DNA from: a virus
IMG/VR virus record: IMGVR_UViG_3300028041_000098
Location: 1 to 57,384 of that record
Direction: 5' to 3' (one strand)
DNA: 57,384 bases
Part shown: positions 6,675 through 14,746 of the stretch, piece by piece
Position numbering within the stretch: the stretch's first letter is position 1
Layout of the letters: every line of letters begins with the position of its first letter
Position numbers and translations under genes: made by a program
The notes under the pieces: generated by a model
Told to the model about the DNA's origin: nothing
Databases searched by the model: none
The model's input: only the letters and a program-made list of their open reading frames with translations

Positions 6675-7120
6675 TGCCGCACAACGTCCACATCCGCATC
6701 GACGCGCAGTGCGAGGAGTGCGGTGCAACGTTCTCCGCGCGACGCTCGAAGCGGAACGCCGGCGGGGCTCGATTCTGTCGTCGCGGCTGCGCCGCGAAGC
6801 GCCACTGGCGTCGTCGTCGGGAGCAGATCGAAGCGCTGCTCCTCGAGCGCCGCGAGATCACGGCTGACGGCTGTTGGAACTACACGAGGTCAGTGGACTC
6901 CGGTGGGTACGGCCAGATCGCTCTCGGTCTGCGAACAGCCGAGGGGCATTGCCGGCCGCTGCGCGTCCATCGCCTGGCGTGGGAGTTGTTCCGCGGCGCG
7001 ATTCCCACAGGTCTGACGATCGACCACCTGTGCCGCAACCGTCGGTGCTTCAACCCCGACCATCTGGAGCCGGTGACCTTGGAGGAGAACTCGCGGAGGG
7101 CCAGAACGGCCACCGCCTAA
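6674..7120 (+). CDS. HNH endonuclease
   Basis: A 148-residue nuclease. An N-terminal CEECG...C-rich zinc knuckle (residues 15-40) is followed by the HNH_3-type core: VHRLAWELFRG about residue 99, then IDHLCRNRRCFNPDHLEPV about 115-133, where the HLC..R.C-NP-HLE pattern is diagnostic. It also has the WNYTRSVDSGGYGQI element of homing-like HNH proteins. Start overlaps the previous stop (TGATG). Probably a free-standing homing-type enzyme in the early region; it is far from terS, so a packaging role is less likely. Confidence 0.85.
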   Translation: MPHNVHIRIDAQCEECGATFSARRSKRNAGGARFCRRGCAAKRHWRRRREQIEALLLERREITADGCWNYTRSVDSGGYGQIALGLRTAEGHCRPLRVHRLAWELFRGAIPTGLTIDHLCRNRRCFNPDHLEPVTLEENSRRARTATA

Positions 7121-7125
7121 ACGAA

Positions 7126-7158
7126 GGGGTCCGCTGACCCTGCACGGCAGCGGACCCC
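7126..7158 (+). other. 11-bp perfect inverted repeat
   Basis: GGGGTCCGCTG (7126-7136) and CAGCGGACCCC (7148-7158) with an 11-base loop lie directly after the HNH stop. No T-run follows, so it is a strong RNA hairpin rather than a canonical terminator; it could protect or end the upstream transcript. Confidence 0.6.
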
Positions 7159-7172
7159 GAGGACCGAACGCG

Positions 7173-7676
7173 ATGCCTCATCAGAGTACAAAAGTCACGC
7201 CGTTTTCGCCAGCGCCGCTCCGGGAGTACGCCCGCGAGGCGGTGGCGGCCGCTCGCTGCGACCAGCGCCACGGTGTCCTGGCCTGGCGGATCGCGAGCCA
7301 CCTGGTGGGCCAGGTCCGGACGCTGACCGGTCGTCCCTCGGCGGAGCTGTCCCAGGTGCCGCCGGCGGAACGCGAGTTCTACATCGGCCTCGCCCAGGCG
7401 GCGATCGCGCTCATGGAGTCGATCGACGGAGAGGCGCCGCCCACGGCGACGGAGATCCTCCGCTACGAACAGCGCAAAGCGCTGGCGCTCGCGCGCGCGA
7501 AGGCGCGCGCCGACGCGCGCCGCTTCGGCCACGAGATGGACGTCTGGCGGCCGAGCGATCCCGGGTACGAGCTGTCCACCTGCCGGCGCTGCGGCGCCGG
7601 CGTCACCCTCCACCTCGAGTCGGCGGGGATCTCCGCCGCGCGGCAGCTGGAGCTGCCGTGTCAGATCGCGCGGTAG
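7173..7676 (+). CDS. hypothetical protein with C-terminal zinc motif
   Basis: A 167-residue protein, helical in residues 15-115, ending in CRRCGAGVTLHLESAG, half of a zinc-ribbon. GAGGA lies 9 bases before the ATG. It sits directly before the RecT-like gene, so it may belong to the recombination module; function not recognised. Confidence 0.7.
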   Translation: MPHQSTKVTPFSPAPLREYAREAVAAARCDQRHGVLAWRIASHLVGQVRTLTGRPSAELSQVPPAEREFYIGLAQAAIALMESIDGEAPPTATEILRYEQRKALALARAKARADARRFGHEMDVWRPSDPGYELSTCRRCGAGVTLHLESAGISAARQLELPCQIAR

Positions 7677-7690
7677 CGCAGAGGAGCGTC

Positions 7691-8860
7691 ATGAGCACAG
7701 CAGTCCAGGAACAGGAACAGGTCAGGCCGGCGGAGGGTACCGCCGCCGAGGAGATGCAACTCGAGAAGCGCAGCGCGGCCGCCTCCATCGGGTTCGGCAT
7801 GACGGCGCGCAACTGGGACGAGGGGTTGCGGATCGCCCGGCAGCTCGCCACCTCCACGCTCGTGCCAAAGAGCTACCAGGGCAAGCCGGAGGACATCGTC
7901 GTCGCCATGCAGCTCGGGGCGGAGATCGGGCTGCCGCCGATGCAGTCGCTCCAGTCGATCGCGGTCATCAACGGGAAGCCTGGCGTGTACGGGGACGGCT
8001 TCATGGCCGTGATCATGTCCTCGCCGAGCTACGCGAAACACGACGAGTACTACCTCGTCAACGGTGAGCGGCGCGACATCGTCGGTCCGAAGGACCTTGA
8101 GCTCGACGACACCACGGCTGTCACGAGCTTCTGGCGCAAGGGCAATCCGAACCCGTTTACCGGCACGTTCTCGGTCGCCGATGCGAAGCGGGCGAAGCTG
8201 TGGGGCAAGGAAGGCCCCTGGGCCAACTACCCGGCGCGGCAGATGCGGTGGCGAGCCCGCTCCTGGGCGGGTCGCGACGCCTTCGCCGCAGAACTGCGCG
8301 GCATGGGGTCGGCCGAGGAGCTCCGCGACATCCCGCCAGACGAACTCGAGGTTCAGTCACAGGCGATTCCTGAACCCGTCCGCCGCAGCGAGAAGGCGGC
8401 CGCGGCCTCGCCGACGCCGGCGGGCAGCAGCGCGGCCGCGAGCCAGGATCCCGTCCTCCAGACCGAGCTCCCGCCGGCCGGCGAGTCGCACCACGCCTCG
8501 CCGGAGAAGCCGGCACGCGAGGTGGCGGCGACGGCGAAGTCTGCCGGCCGCGGTTCGACGCAGCAGAAGCCTTCAGCTTCGAACACCGGTCCCACGGTCG
8601 AGACGAAGTCGATGGTCATCACCGACGTCGTGTACTGCACGCCCAAGGGCGAGGATCCGTACACGGAGATCAGCGCGACGGTGAAAGAGCAGGGGAAGGC
8701 GCCGATCGGCATGGTCTTCACCACGCGTGACAAGGCGCTGGCGGACATCGCGGCGTCGTGCGAGGGCACCGACACGCTCGTCAACATCACCTGGCACGGG
8801 GCCACCCGGCCGAACGGGAAGGCCTGCAAGGTGCTCGAGCGGATCGTCTCCGCCAGCTAG
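7691..8860 (+). CDS. RecT-like single-strand annealing protein
   Basis: A 389-residue protein. Residues 40-220 carry the RecT/Redbeta-type pattern seen in phage annealases: selection of loci (EDIVVAMQLGAEIGLPPMQS), IAVINGKPGVYGDGFMAVIM, and KRAKLWGKEGPWANYPARQM-RWRARS. The C-terminal third is Pro/Ala-rich linker then a small globular end. It would anneal single strands made by the exonuclease encoded at 9522, for recombination-dependent replication. RBS GAGGAG precedes the ATG at 7691; an in-frame start at 7658 is less likely. Confidence 0.8.
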   Translation: MSTAVQEQEQVRPAEGTAAEEMQLEKRSAAASIGFGMTARNWDEGLRIARQLATSTLVPKSYQGKPEDIVVAMQLGAEIGLPPMQSLQSIAVINGKPGVYGDGFMAVIMSSPSYAKHDEYYLVNGERRDIVGPKDLELDDTTAVTSFWRKGNPNPFTGTFSVADAKRAKLWGKEGPWANYPARQMRWRARSWAGRDAFAAELRGMGSAEELRDIPPDELEVQSQAIPEPVRRSEKAAAASPTPAGSSAAASQDPVLQTELPPAGESHHASPEKPAREVAATAKSAGRGSTQQKPSASNTGPTVETKSMVITDVVYCTPKGEDPYTEISATVKEQGKAPIGMVFTTRDKALADIAASCEGTDTLVNITWHGATRPNGKACKVLERIVSAS

Positions 8861-8872
8861 ACGAGGCGCCTC

Positions 8873-9313
8873 ATGTCCGCCATCGTCTGGCACACCCTCG
8901 GGCTGGCCGAGATCGAGGCCTGGCACCGCGCCGACGGCACGGAGCTCCGCTGCGTGCTGCGCATCGAGCACGTCGCGTGGCCGCACGCCTTCCGGATTCG
9001 CGCGTACCGGCCCCTGGAGACCGCCTTCGATCCGCTCGTGCTGACGCTCCGGCACAGCGCGCTCTCGATCGACGACGCGAAGCGGCTCGCCGAGCTCCTC
9101 GAATCGGAGTTCCCCGCCGAACGCCACGACGAACGCTCGCTCGAGCAGCTGCTCGACGAGCACCGGCGGCAACGCGAGGCGGCCCAGCCGCGGCCGACAC
9201 GCTGCCAGTTCGTCCACGCGTGGAAGGTGGGGGCGCGCGACAGCGACGCCTGCCTGTGCGGCTCGGTCACGAAGGGGTTCGCGCGCGACGCGGGACTGGC
9301 GGTGCCGGCATGA
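8873..9313 (+). CDS. hypothetical protein between recT and exonuclease
   Basis: A 146-residue protein with a beta-rich N-terminal half (SAIVWHTLGLAEIEAWHR start) and a C-terminal CQFVHAW...CLCG Cys/His motif that may bind zinc. It is embedded in the recombination cluster, with the next gene starting inside its stop (ATGA). No family recognised. Confidence 0.7.
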   Translation: MSAIVWHTLGLAEIEAWHRADGTELRCVLRIEHVAWPHAFRIRAYRPLETAFDPLVLTLRHSALSIDDAKRLAELLESEFPAERHDERSLEQLLDEHRRQREAAQPRPTRCQFVHAWKVGARDSDACLCGSVTKGFARDAGLAVPA

Positions 9314-9525
9314 GACCGCACCAGCACGCGCCCGTCAAATCGCTCCGAACGGTTCGGCCGTTCACGCACTGCGTGGCGGAGCGGCCGGCGGAGTGCAACG
9401 AGCGGGCACACCAGAACAGCACCGTCGAGGACACGTGCCGGTGCGGCGCGAAGCGCAGCATGAACCGCAACATCGGGGGGCTTGCGGTTGAGTCCTCCGG
9501 CTGGCGACGGCAGGAGGGTGCATGA
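9310..9525 (+). CDS. small Cys/His hypothetical protein
   Basis: A 71-residue protein with FTHCVAERPAEC and DTCRCGAKRSMNRN motifs. Both ends overlap neighbours as ATGA, so it is cotranslated with the recombination genes. The clustered cysteines suggest a metal-bound fold; role unknown. Confidence 0.65.
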   Translation: MRPHQHAPVKSLRTVRPFTHCVAERPAECNERAHQNSTVEDTCRCGAKRSMNRNIGGLAVESSGWRRQEGA

Positions 9526-10214
9526 CGCCGATGAACGCGCTCGTCGCGACGGCGCCGCCGCAGTTCGCGTTCGACCCCGAGAAGCACCTCTACACGATCG
9601 ATGGCCAGGTGGTGCCGAGCGTGACGCAGGTCCTCGAGGAGGAGCGGTTCATCGATTTCTCGGTCATCCCCGGCGAGACACTCGAGCAGGCGAAGGCGCG
9701 CGGGACCTACGTCCACACGGTCCTGCACTACTACCTCGAGGGCGACTTCGACCTCGCGGACGTCGACGAGCGGTTCCGCGGGTACGTGGACTCGGCGCTG
9801 GAGTATCTCGCGGTCGCCGGCATGAAGCCGCTCCGCGGCGCCGACGGCACGCCGATCGCGGTCGAGTACCGCTTCTGGGATCCCGATCGGCGGTTCGCCG
9901 GGACGATGGACTACCTGGCGTACGACAGTGACGGGGTCCTCGCGATCAACGACTGGAAGACCGGCGAGCCGAGCGACGTCGCGGCGCCCCTGCAGACCGC
10001 GGCGTACGAGTACGGCGTCCGCAAGTTCCTCCTGCCGACGGTCCTCCCGACATACGCGAAGTCGAAGAAACCGATCCGCCGGCGTGCCGTGAAGTTGTAT
10101 CGCGACGGCAAGCGCGGCCGGCCGGAGCCCTACGAGGACCCGCGGGACCTCGCGATGTTCTTCTGCGCGCTCTCGTGCGTGCATTTCCGCCGCAATCACC
10201 AGCGGCACCTCTGA
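9522..10214 (+). CDS. PD-(D/E)XK exonuclease, RecB/lambda-Exo type
   Basis: A 230-residue nuclease of the PD-(D/E)XK superfamily. The order of motifs fits Cas4/RecB-like phage exonucleases: RGTYVHTVLHYYLEG about residues 60-74, FAGTMDYLAYDSDG about 126-139 (Asp), AINDWKTGEP about 140-149 (D-x-K), then QTAAYEYG about 158. It should resect double-stranded ends to load the RecT-like protein. Starts on an ATGA overlap. The C-terminus is basic. Confidence 0.82.
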   Translation: MTPMNALVATAPPQFAFDPEKHLYTIDGQVVPSVTQVLEEERFIDFSVIPGETLEQAKARGTYVHTVLHYYLEGDFDLADVDERFRGYVDSALEYLAVAGMKPLRGADGTPIAVEYRFWDPDRRFAGTMDYLAYDSDGVLAINDWKTGEPSDVAAPLQTAAYEYGVRKFLLPTVLPTYAKSKKPIRRRAVKLYRDGKRGRPEPYEDPRDLAMFFCALSCVHFRRNHQRHL

Positions 10215-10223
10215 AGGAGCGAC

Positions 10224-10973
10224 ATGGCAACAGAAACCGAGGTCGTCACACAGCAACCGATGGAGGCGACCGTCCTCCTGCAGCCGAAGAACCGCGCGGA
10301 GATCGACGCCGAACGCGCCGCGCTCGTGCTCGAGGCGGAGCGCGGGCTGCCCGACGAGATCGCGAGCCCAGCCGAGTACACGGCCGTCGGCGAGCTCGAG
10401 GTGCGACTCAACGGGTACGTGAAGAAGTTCGAGCCGGTTTTCGACGACCACGTCGCAAAGGCCCGGAGCGTTTGGCAGACCGCGTGCGCGATCCGCGACG
10501 TGTTCATCAAGGGCCCCAAGGACTTCGCTGCGCGATGCCGGCGGCTGCGCGGCGATTACGAGCGGAAGCAGGAGCAGATCCGGCTCGCCGAGGAACGGCG
10601 CCTCGCGGAGGAAGAGCGGCAGCGTCAACTGGCCCAGCGCAATGCCGAGGCGAAGCTGCTCGAGAAGCAGGGGCAGAAGGAAATGGCCGCCGCGGTCCGG
10701 CAGCAGCCGGTGCTGGCGCCGTCGGTCACGCTGCCGAGCGCGGTGCCGACGGTGGCGGGGGTGCGCGCCACCAGGAAGAACTGGACCTGGCGCATTGCCG
10801 GGTGCACCGACGCGTTCGGCGGCCGCAAGGATCCTGCGGCGCGGAAGCGCGCCGCCGCGCTGGTGCCGCGCGAGTACCTGACGCTCGACGACGCCGCGCT
10901 GACGGCGATCGCGAAGTCGATGAAGGGGACCGTCAAGATCCCGGGCATCGAGTTCTACGAGGAGAAGGTCTAG
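10224..10973 (+). CDS. hypothetical coiled-coil protein of recombination cluster
   Basis: A 249-residue protein: helical N-terminal half, a long charged coiled coil about residues 110-165 (AEERRLAEEERQRQLAQRNA), and a globular C-terminus with RKNWTWRIAGCTDAF and KIPGIEFYEEKV. Proteins of this shape, with the W-x-W-x(n)-PGIEFYEE ending, are common beside phage RecT genes, but I know no proven function. RBS AAGGAG precedes the ATG. Confidence 0.72.
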   Translation: MATETEVVTQQPMEATVLLQPKNRAEIDAERAALVLEAERGLPDEIASPAEYTAVGELEVRLNGYVKKFEPVFDDHVAKARSVWQTACAIRDVFIKGPKDFAARCRRLRGDYERKQEQIRLAEERRLAEEERQRQLAQRNAEAKLLEKQGQKEMAAAVRQQPVLAPSVTLPSAVPTVAGVRATRKNWTWRIAGCTDAFGGRKDPAARKRAAALVPREYLTLDDAALTAIAKSMKGTVKIPGIEFYEEKV

Positions 10974-10978
10974 CACGT

Positions 10979-11362
10979 GTGGCCGTTCCGAACTGGAAGC
11001 CGCAGCGCCAGAGTGCCAGCGCACAGCGGCGGGCGAAGGAGGAGGTACGGCGCCGCGACGGGTGCCGGTGCCGGGTGTGCGGCCGCCCGACGCGCGTGGT
11101 GCACGAGCACAAGACACGGGGCGCCGGTGGCCGCGTCTCGCTGGAGAACTCGCTCTGCGTCTGCGACGTCGGCGACGGCGGCCTGTGCCATCCGCTGCTC
11201 CAGCGCGACGACATCCTGCCGGTCATGGCGGACGGCGCGGAGACGTTCGACGCGAGCGGCTGGCTGGATTTCGAGATGACCGAAACCGTCGCGCGAAAGG
11301 TATTTGGGGATCGATCGCGACCCGCCCACGTGCGGATCGTGGAGGACACGCAGGGTGCCTGA
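10979..11362 (+). CDS. HNH endonuclease
   Basis: A 127-residue nuclease starting at GTG 10979 (MAVPNWKPQR). After a basic stretch comes CRCRVCGRPTRVVHEHKTRG, the zinc-knuckle plus first His of an HNH core, then SLENSLCVC and a C-terminal wing. It differs from the HNH gene at 6674 in family type (classical CxxC...H-x-H). No ATG is available near the start; GAGGAGAAGG lies about 10 bases upstream. Its end overlaps the replication-initiator-like gene. Confidence 0.8.
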   Translation: MAVPNWKPQRQSASAQRRAKEEVRRRDGCRCRVCGRPTRVVHEHKTRGAGGRVSLENSLCVCDVGDGGLCHPLLQRDDILPVMADGAETFDASGWLDFEMTETVARKVFGDRSRPAHVRIVEDTQGA

Positions 11363-12467
11363 CGACAGGCTGTTTCACAAACGCCTTGGCCATTCGGAGA
11401 AGGTCAACGCGTTATCGGATCTCGAGGACATCGTGTGGCGGACGTACATCCAGGCAGCCGACGACTTCGGCGTCATGCGGTTCTCGCCGCTTCCTCTGCA
11501 GGATTTCTATGACCGGCTGGCGAAGCACTCGACGCAGAAGGTGATGCGGATGCTCGAACGGGTCGCCGAGGTGGGCCTGGTCAGCCTCTTCGACCACCAG
11601 GGCCGCACCTACTGCTATCAGGTCGATTGGCAGGACTACCAGAAGATCCGCTACGCGCTCGCGACGGCGAACCCGCGGATCCCGGCACCGCTCCTCGCGG
11701 ACTGCAGCATCGCCACGCAATGGCTGCACACCCTCTGGCCTGGCGGCGGCGGTCGTGGGAAGAAGCTGAAGAACTGGACACCGGAGAAAACCTGGACGCC
11801 GCCCAACTGGGAGGACCGTTCCGGGAACGGTTCCGGGAACGGTTCCGGGAACGGTTCCAGAACGGTTCCAGACCGCAACGCGCGACACGCGGACCGTACC
11901 GCGCGTCACCCTGGGTGCCCTGTCCCTGTCAGTAGTACCCAGCTGGAACTACTCCCGCCTGTGCTGGTACACACGGCTGTAAGTACAAACCTACCGGCGC
12001 TGTCGCGCCGGCCTGTTGATTCCCTGTTGAAAACCCATGTCGAAGCGGACGAGGCGACCGCCTCCGTCGACGCCGGTGCCCTGGCGGCAGCTCTGCCAGA
12101 TCGCCCGCTCGCTGATCGAGGCGGAGCCGACGATGTCGGACAGCGAGTGGAAAGCGCGGATTCGCGATCGGCTGGCGCACTTGGAGTTCGCGCAGCCACC
12201 GACGAGCGAACCGATCCACGCGGCCATGGCGGCCGTCGAGAAGGCGCTCGAACGGCGGTGGGGACCGCGGCCGACGGGGCTGGTGACGCCGGCTCCACCG
12301 CGGCCACCGCAGCGCCAGGCGGACCCGCCCTGGGCCATGCGTCGCGAGCCACCGGGCCCCTTCACCCCGCTGCAGACGCTGATGATCCGGCTGGTGCAAG
12401 GGCTCTCGACACCCGGACGCTCGTCGACCAGTTGCGCCAGCTCGCCGCCGGAGGGCGCCGCCGATGA
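11355..12467 (+). CDS. replication initiator-like protein with internal iterons
   Basis: Starts at GTG 11355 after GGAGGA. Residues 1-110 form a winged-helix-type domain (EDIVWRTYIQAADDFGVMRF, then helix and the YCYQVDWQDYQKIRYA wing), like phage replication organisers. Around residues 154-172 the protein becomes repetitive (Gly-Asn-Gly-Ser), because the DNA holds iterons, recalling lambda O with its internal origin. The frame is open to 12467 (370 residues), but from about 12030 its codons look like a shadow of the next gene, so the functional protein probably ends earlier or the sequence carries a frame break. Confidence 0.65.
   Translation: MPDDRLFHKRLGHSEKVNALSDLEDIVWRTYIQAADDFGVMRFSPLPLQDFYDRLAKHSTQKVMRMLERVAEVGLVSLFDHQGRTYCYQVDWQDYQKIRYALATANPRIPAPLLADCSIATQWLHTLWPGGGGRGKKLKNWTPEKTWTPPNWEDRSGNGSGNGSGNGSRTVPDRNARHADRTARHPGCPVPVSSTQLELLPPVLVHTAVSTNLPALSRRPVDSLLKTHVEADEATASVDAGALAAALPDRPLADRGGADDVGQRVESADSRSAGALGVRAATDERTDPRGHGGRREGARTAVGTAADGAGDAGSTAATAAPGGPALGHASRATGPLHPAADADDPAGARALDTRTLVDQLRQLAAGGRRR
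11814..11871 (+). repeat. iteron array, candidate replication origin
   Basis: Four head-to-tail copies of AACGGTTCC(G/A)G(G): two 12-bp copies (11826-11837, 11838-11849) and two 11-bp copies (11850-11860, 11861-11871), preceded by a degenerate copy at 11814-11825. Each contains GGAACNGTTCC-like dyad symmetry at about one helical turn, so bound proteins would line up on one face. Location inside the initiator-like gene matches the lambda O/ori arrangement. Function is inferred. Confidence 0.65.
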
Positions 12468-12507
12468 TCACGCGGTCGCTCTTTCACCCGCTCGACGACG
12501 TCGCTGA
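12037..12507 (+). CDS. hypothetical protein, probable frame break near 3' end
   Basis: Residues 1-115 (MSKRTRRPPPSTPVPWRQLC start) show strong coding character, with helices CQIARSLIEAEPTMSDSEWK and a proline-rich segment. From about 12,395 this frame degrades to a Ser/Ala-rich tail. The -1 frame instead reads TRTLVDQLRQLAAGGRRR and stops at 12467, giving the usual ATGA overlap with the next gene. One missing base near 12,390-12,410 would restore a single 143-residue protein. Function unknown; it lies between initiator-like and resolvase genes. Confidence 0.6.
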   Translation: MSKRTRRPPPSTPVPWRQLCQIARSLIEAEPTMSDSEWKARIRDRLAHLEFAQPPTSEPIHAAMAAVEKALERRWGPRPTGLVTPAPPRPPQRQADPPWAMRREPPGPFTPLQTLMIRLVQGLSTPGRSSTSCASSPPEGAADDHAVALSPARRRR

Positions 12508-12985
12508 CATCACGCGGCCCCGGCTGGAGTTCGTAGCGCCCGGCTCGTGGATCTTCCGGATCCCACGTGAGGTTCGCTCGCTCAACGCGACGATGTGGGG
12601 TCATTGGCGCAATGCGCAGCGTGAGCGCGAGGGCTGGGAGCACGAGCTCGCCGGCGCGATCGCCGCGTACGTCGTCCTCCGCGGGCTCGACGGCTGGCGC
12701 CCCGGCGAACGGGTGGCGCAGCAGCAGCTCGTCGGCCGTCGCGAATACCGACGCGTCCAGGTGCTGCGCCTGATCCCGTCCGCGCGTCATCGGCTCGACC
12801 CGGGGAACCGCCGCGCCTGCGACAAGCACCTGGTCGACGCCATGAAGCGTGTCGGCCTGATCACCAACGACAACGCGAAGTGGCTCGAGCACGGCGAGCC
12901 GCTCGAGATGGTCGCCCCCGACGGGAAGTTCTGGACCGTGATTCAGCTCGATCGTCCTGACGTTCGAGCGGCGTGGAGGAGTTGA
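12464..12985 (+). CDS. RusA-like Holliday junction resolvase
   Basis: A 173-residue protein with the RusA pattern in its C-terminal half: LDPGNRRACDKHLVDAMKRV followed by GLITNDNAKW, corresponding to the D-x-D-N...L-D-A-L...G-hydrophobic-x-x-D-D metal-binding core. The first Asp-Asn pair is spaced differently (D-P-G-N), so catalytic competence should be checked. The N-terminal strand (WIFRIPREVRSLNA) fits the family. It would resolve or debranch replication intermediates before packaging. ATG overlaps the preceding -1-frame stop. Confidence 0.72.
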   Translation: MITRSLFHPLDDVADITRPRLEFVAPGSWIFRIPREVRSLNATMWGHWRNAQREREGWEHELAGAIAAYVVLRGLDGWRPGERVAQQQLVGRREYRRVQVLRLIPSARHRLDPGNRRACDKHLVDAMKRVGLITNDNAKWLEHGEPLEMVAPDGKFWTVIQLDRPDVRAAWRS

Positions 12986-14482
12986 ATGGCGAAGCGAAAG
13001 GCATCGACCAAGGCCCGGTACTCCATGGCCGCGCGGAGCGGTCGGCACCGCGATCGGTACGGGAAGACAACGCGGAGTCCGCGAACCGCGCCGGCGGACG
13101 TGAGGCCGGCTGCGGCGGGACGCCAGCCGACGACGTACACCTGGACCGCCGACCAGGATCAACTGCTGCGCGACTACTACGCCGCCAATCCCCGGCGTGC
13201 CGCACGATCCGTGGCGACGGTCCTCGGCTGGCCGTTCCACGTCGTGAAGAACCGCATCAAGGCGCTCGCGCTCGACCGCGACGCCACCGAGGCCGCCGCG
13301 GCCCCTGAACAGACCGACTCCCCCAGCACTCACCAGACGCCATCGCGCGCGCGGCGCCGCAACAAGCGCGCGACGGACACGCCCGCGTCACCCCCTCCGC
13401 CTGACGAGCAGCAGGTCACGGGTGACGTCGCGGAGGCGCCGGCCGCGCGTCTCCGTCACGCCATCTGCCCGAACCGCCCGCACTGCTACACGCGCGCGCA
13501 ATTCGATCCGACTGACCCTCCGGAGCAGCTGCGCGAACAGGGGTTCATCTACGGCCTCGATCCGGCGACGCAGATGCCGATCTGCGCGAACTGCCGCACG
13601 ACCATGGTGGCCGCCGAGCCGGTTGATGCGCCCGAGGCCATTCGCCAGGCGATCGCCGCCGGCGACAGTCACCAGCCACGGCTCTGGCCCGACCCGCCGT
13701 TCAACTCCGATGGCGCGCTGCGCGAGCTGTTCGAGAAGCGCCGCGAGACGCGTCTGCTGAAGGAGGCGGCCGAGGCGGCGCAGCGGGCCGCAAAGAAGGC
13801 GCAGAAGGCGTACGCGAAGAGCCTCGTCGAGAAGGACGCGATGGAGGAGGCCTTCGAGGAGCGCATGATCCGGCAGGAACGCGAGGCGCAGCGGCGTCGC
13901 GATCGTGCCGAGGAGACGCTCGAGGATGTCGCGCGCGCCGCGAGCGCCTGCACGTTCGAACGCAACACGGGGCAGCCGTGCCCCGTGTGCCGCGCCGCGA
14001 GCCCCAGCCTGGTCGCCGCCGCCCTGCAGTCGACCAACGGCGCCCTCACCGACCTCGCGAGTGAAGCGCACCGCGCGCTCGCGCTCAACGCCAACTCCCG
14101 CGCGATCGACATCGCCGAGAAGCTGCGCGACGCCGGTCTCGTCGTCGACGCGCTCACCGCGCGCGGACTGCTCGGCATCCCCGAGGACGTCGTCGCCACC
14201 TGGACGGAGGACGAGCGGCGCCAGGCGCTCGCCTGGGTCGACGGTGGGCTCTCGCTCGAGGAGATCCCCGACGTGCTCGGCCAGCCGCATCGCGCCGCCG
14301 CCGCCGGCGCGGACGAGCAGCACTGCGCCGCGTGCGGCGCGCGGATCCTCCGGCTGAACGCCGGCGACGGTGACGTGCAGCCGTACCCGGAGGGTGCGCT
14401 GGTCGGCATGCACTGCACCGGCGTCGAAACGGCGGCGCCGGCGGCCGAAGACGCACCAGCGACGGCAGCCGCGGAGGTGTGA
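12986..14482 (+). CDS. large Myb/SANT-like zinc-motif protein of unknown function
   Basis: A 498-residue protein with no family I recognise. After a basic N-terminus comes a Myb/SANT-like HTH (TYTWTADQDQLLRDYYAANP, then RRAARSVATVLGWPFHVVKN, residues 49-92), a Pro/Ala linker, a Cys motif (CPNRPHC...CANC, about 161-202), a charged coiled coil (about 245-320), CTFERNTGQPCPVC (about 325-338), a helical region with a second HTH-like segment (LSLEEIPDVLG), and a final CAAC. It looks like a DNA-binding, metal-containing regulator or scaffold. It starts immediately after the resolvase stop. Confidence 0.75.
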   Translation: MAKRKASTKARYSMAARSGRHRDRYGKTTRSPRTAPADVRPAAAGRQPTTYTWTADQDQLLRDYYAANPRRAARSVATVLGWPFHVVKNRIKALALDRDATEAAAAPEQTDSPSTHQTPSRARRRNKRATDTPASPPPPDEQQVTGDVAEAPAARLRHAICPNRPHCYTRAQFDPTDPPEQLREQGFIYGLDPATQMPICANCRTTMVAAEPVDAPEAIRQAIAAGDSHQPRLWPDPPFNSDGALRELFEKRRETRLLKEAAEAAQRAAKKAQKAYAKSLVEKDAMEEAFEERMIRQEREAQRRRDRAEETLEDVARAASACTFERNTGQPCPVCRAASPSLVAAALQSTNGALTDLASEAHRALALNANSRAIDIAEKLRDAGLVVDALTARGLLGIPEDVVATWTEDERRQALAWVDGGLSLEEIPDVLGQPHRAAAAGADEQHCAACGARILRLNAGDGDVQPYPEGALVGMHCTGVETAAPAAEDAPATAAAEV

Positions 14483-14486
14483 CGCG

Positions 14487-14729
14487 ATGGGGTTCATTGC
14501 GCGTCTCATCGCTCGCTTCCGGCGGCCCCGTCTGACGAGCGGGAAGGTCCCGGCGCCCGCGCCGTGGCCGCCACCGCCCGCACCACCGCCGGCCGCCGCC
14601 GGCACCCACACCCATCGCTGTGGCGCCTGCGGCTACGTGTGGCGACACGGCGACGAGAACGCGGGCATCAGGACGGCGCACCTGTGCCCCCGCTGCGGCG
14701 GCGGCCCGTGGTGGACACGGGGCGCGTGA
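14487..14729 (+). CDS. small zinc-ribbon protein
   Basis: An 80-residue protein: basic helix (MGFIARLIARFRRPRL), a proline/alanine linker, and a rubredoxin-like zinc ribbon with CGACGYVW and LCPRCGGGPWW. One of several tiny Cys-pair genes in this stretch. Function unknown. Confidence 0.7.
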   Translation: MGFIARLIARFRRPRLTSGKVPAPAPWPPPPAPPPAAAGTHTHRCGACGYVWRHGDENAGIRTAHLCPRCGGGPWWTRGA

Positions 14730-14746
14730 CGACGAGGAGGAGTGCA

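Noticed and set aside
9267-11117. 616-codon minus-strand ORF opposite the exonuclease cluster
   Set aside because: Antisense to several overlapping, motif-bearing genes.
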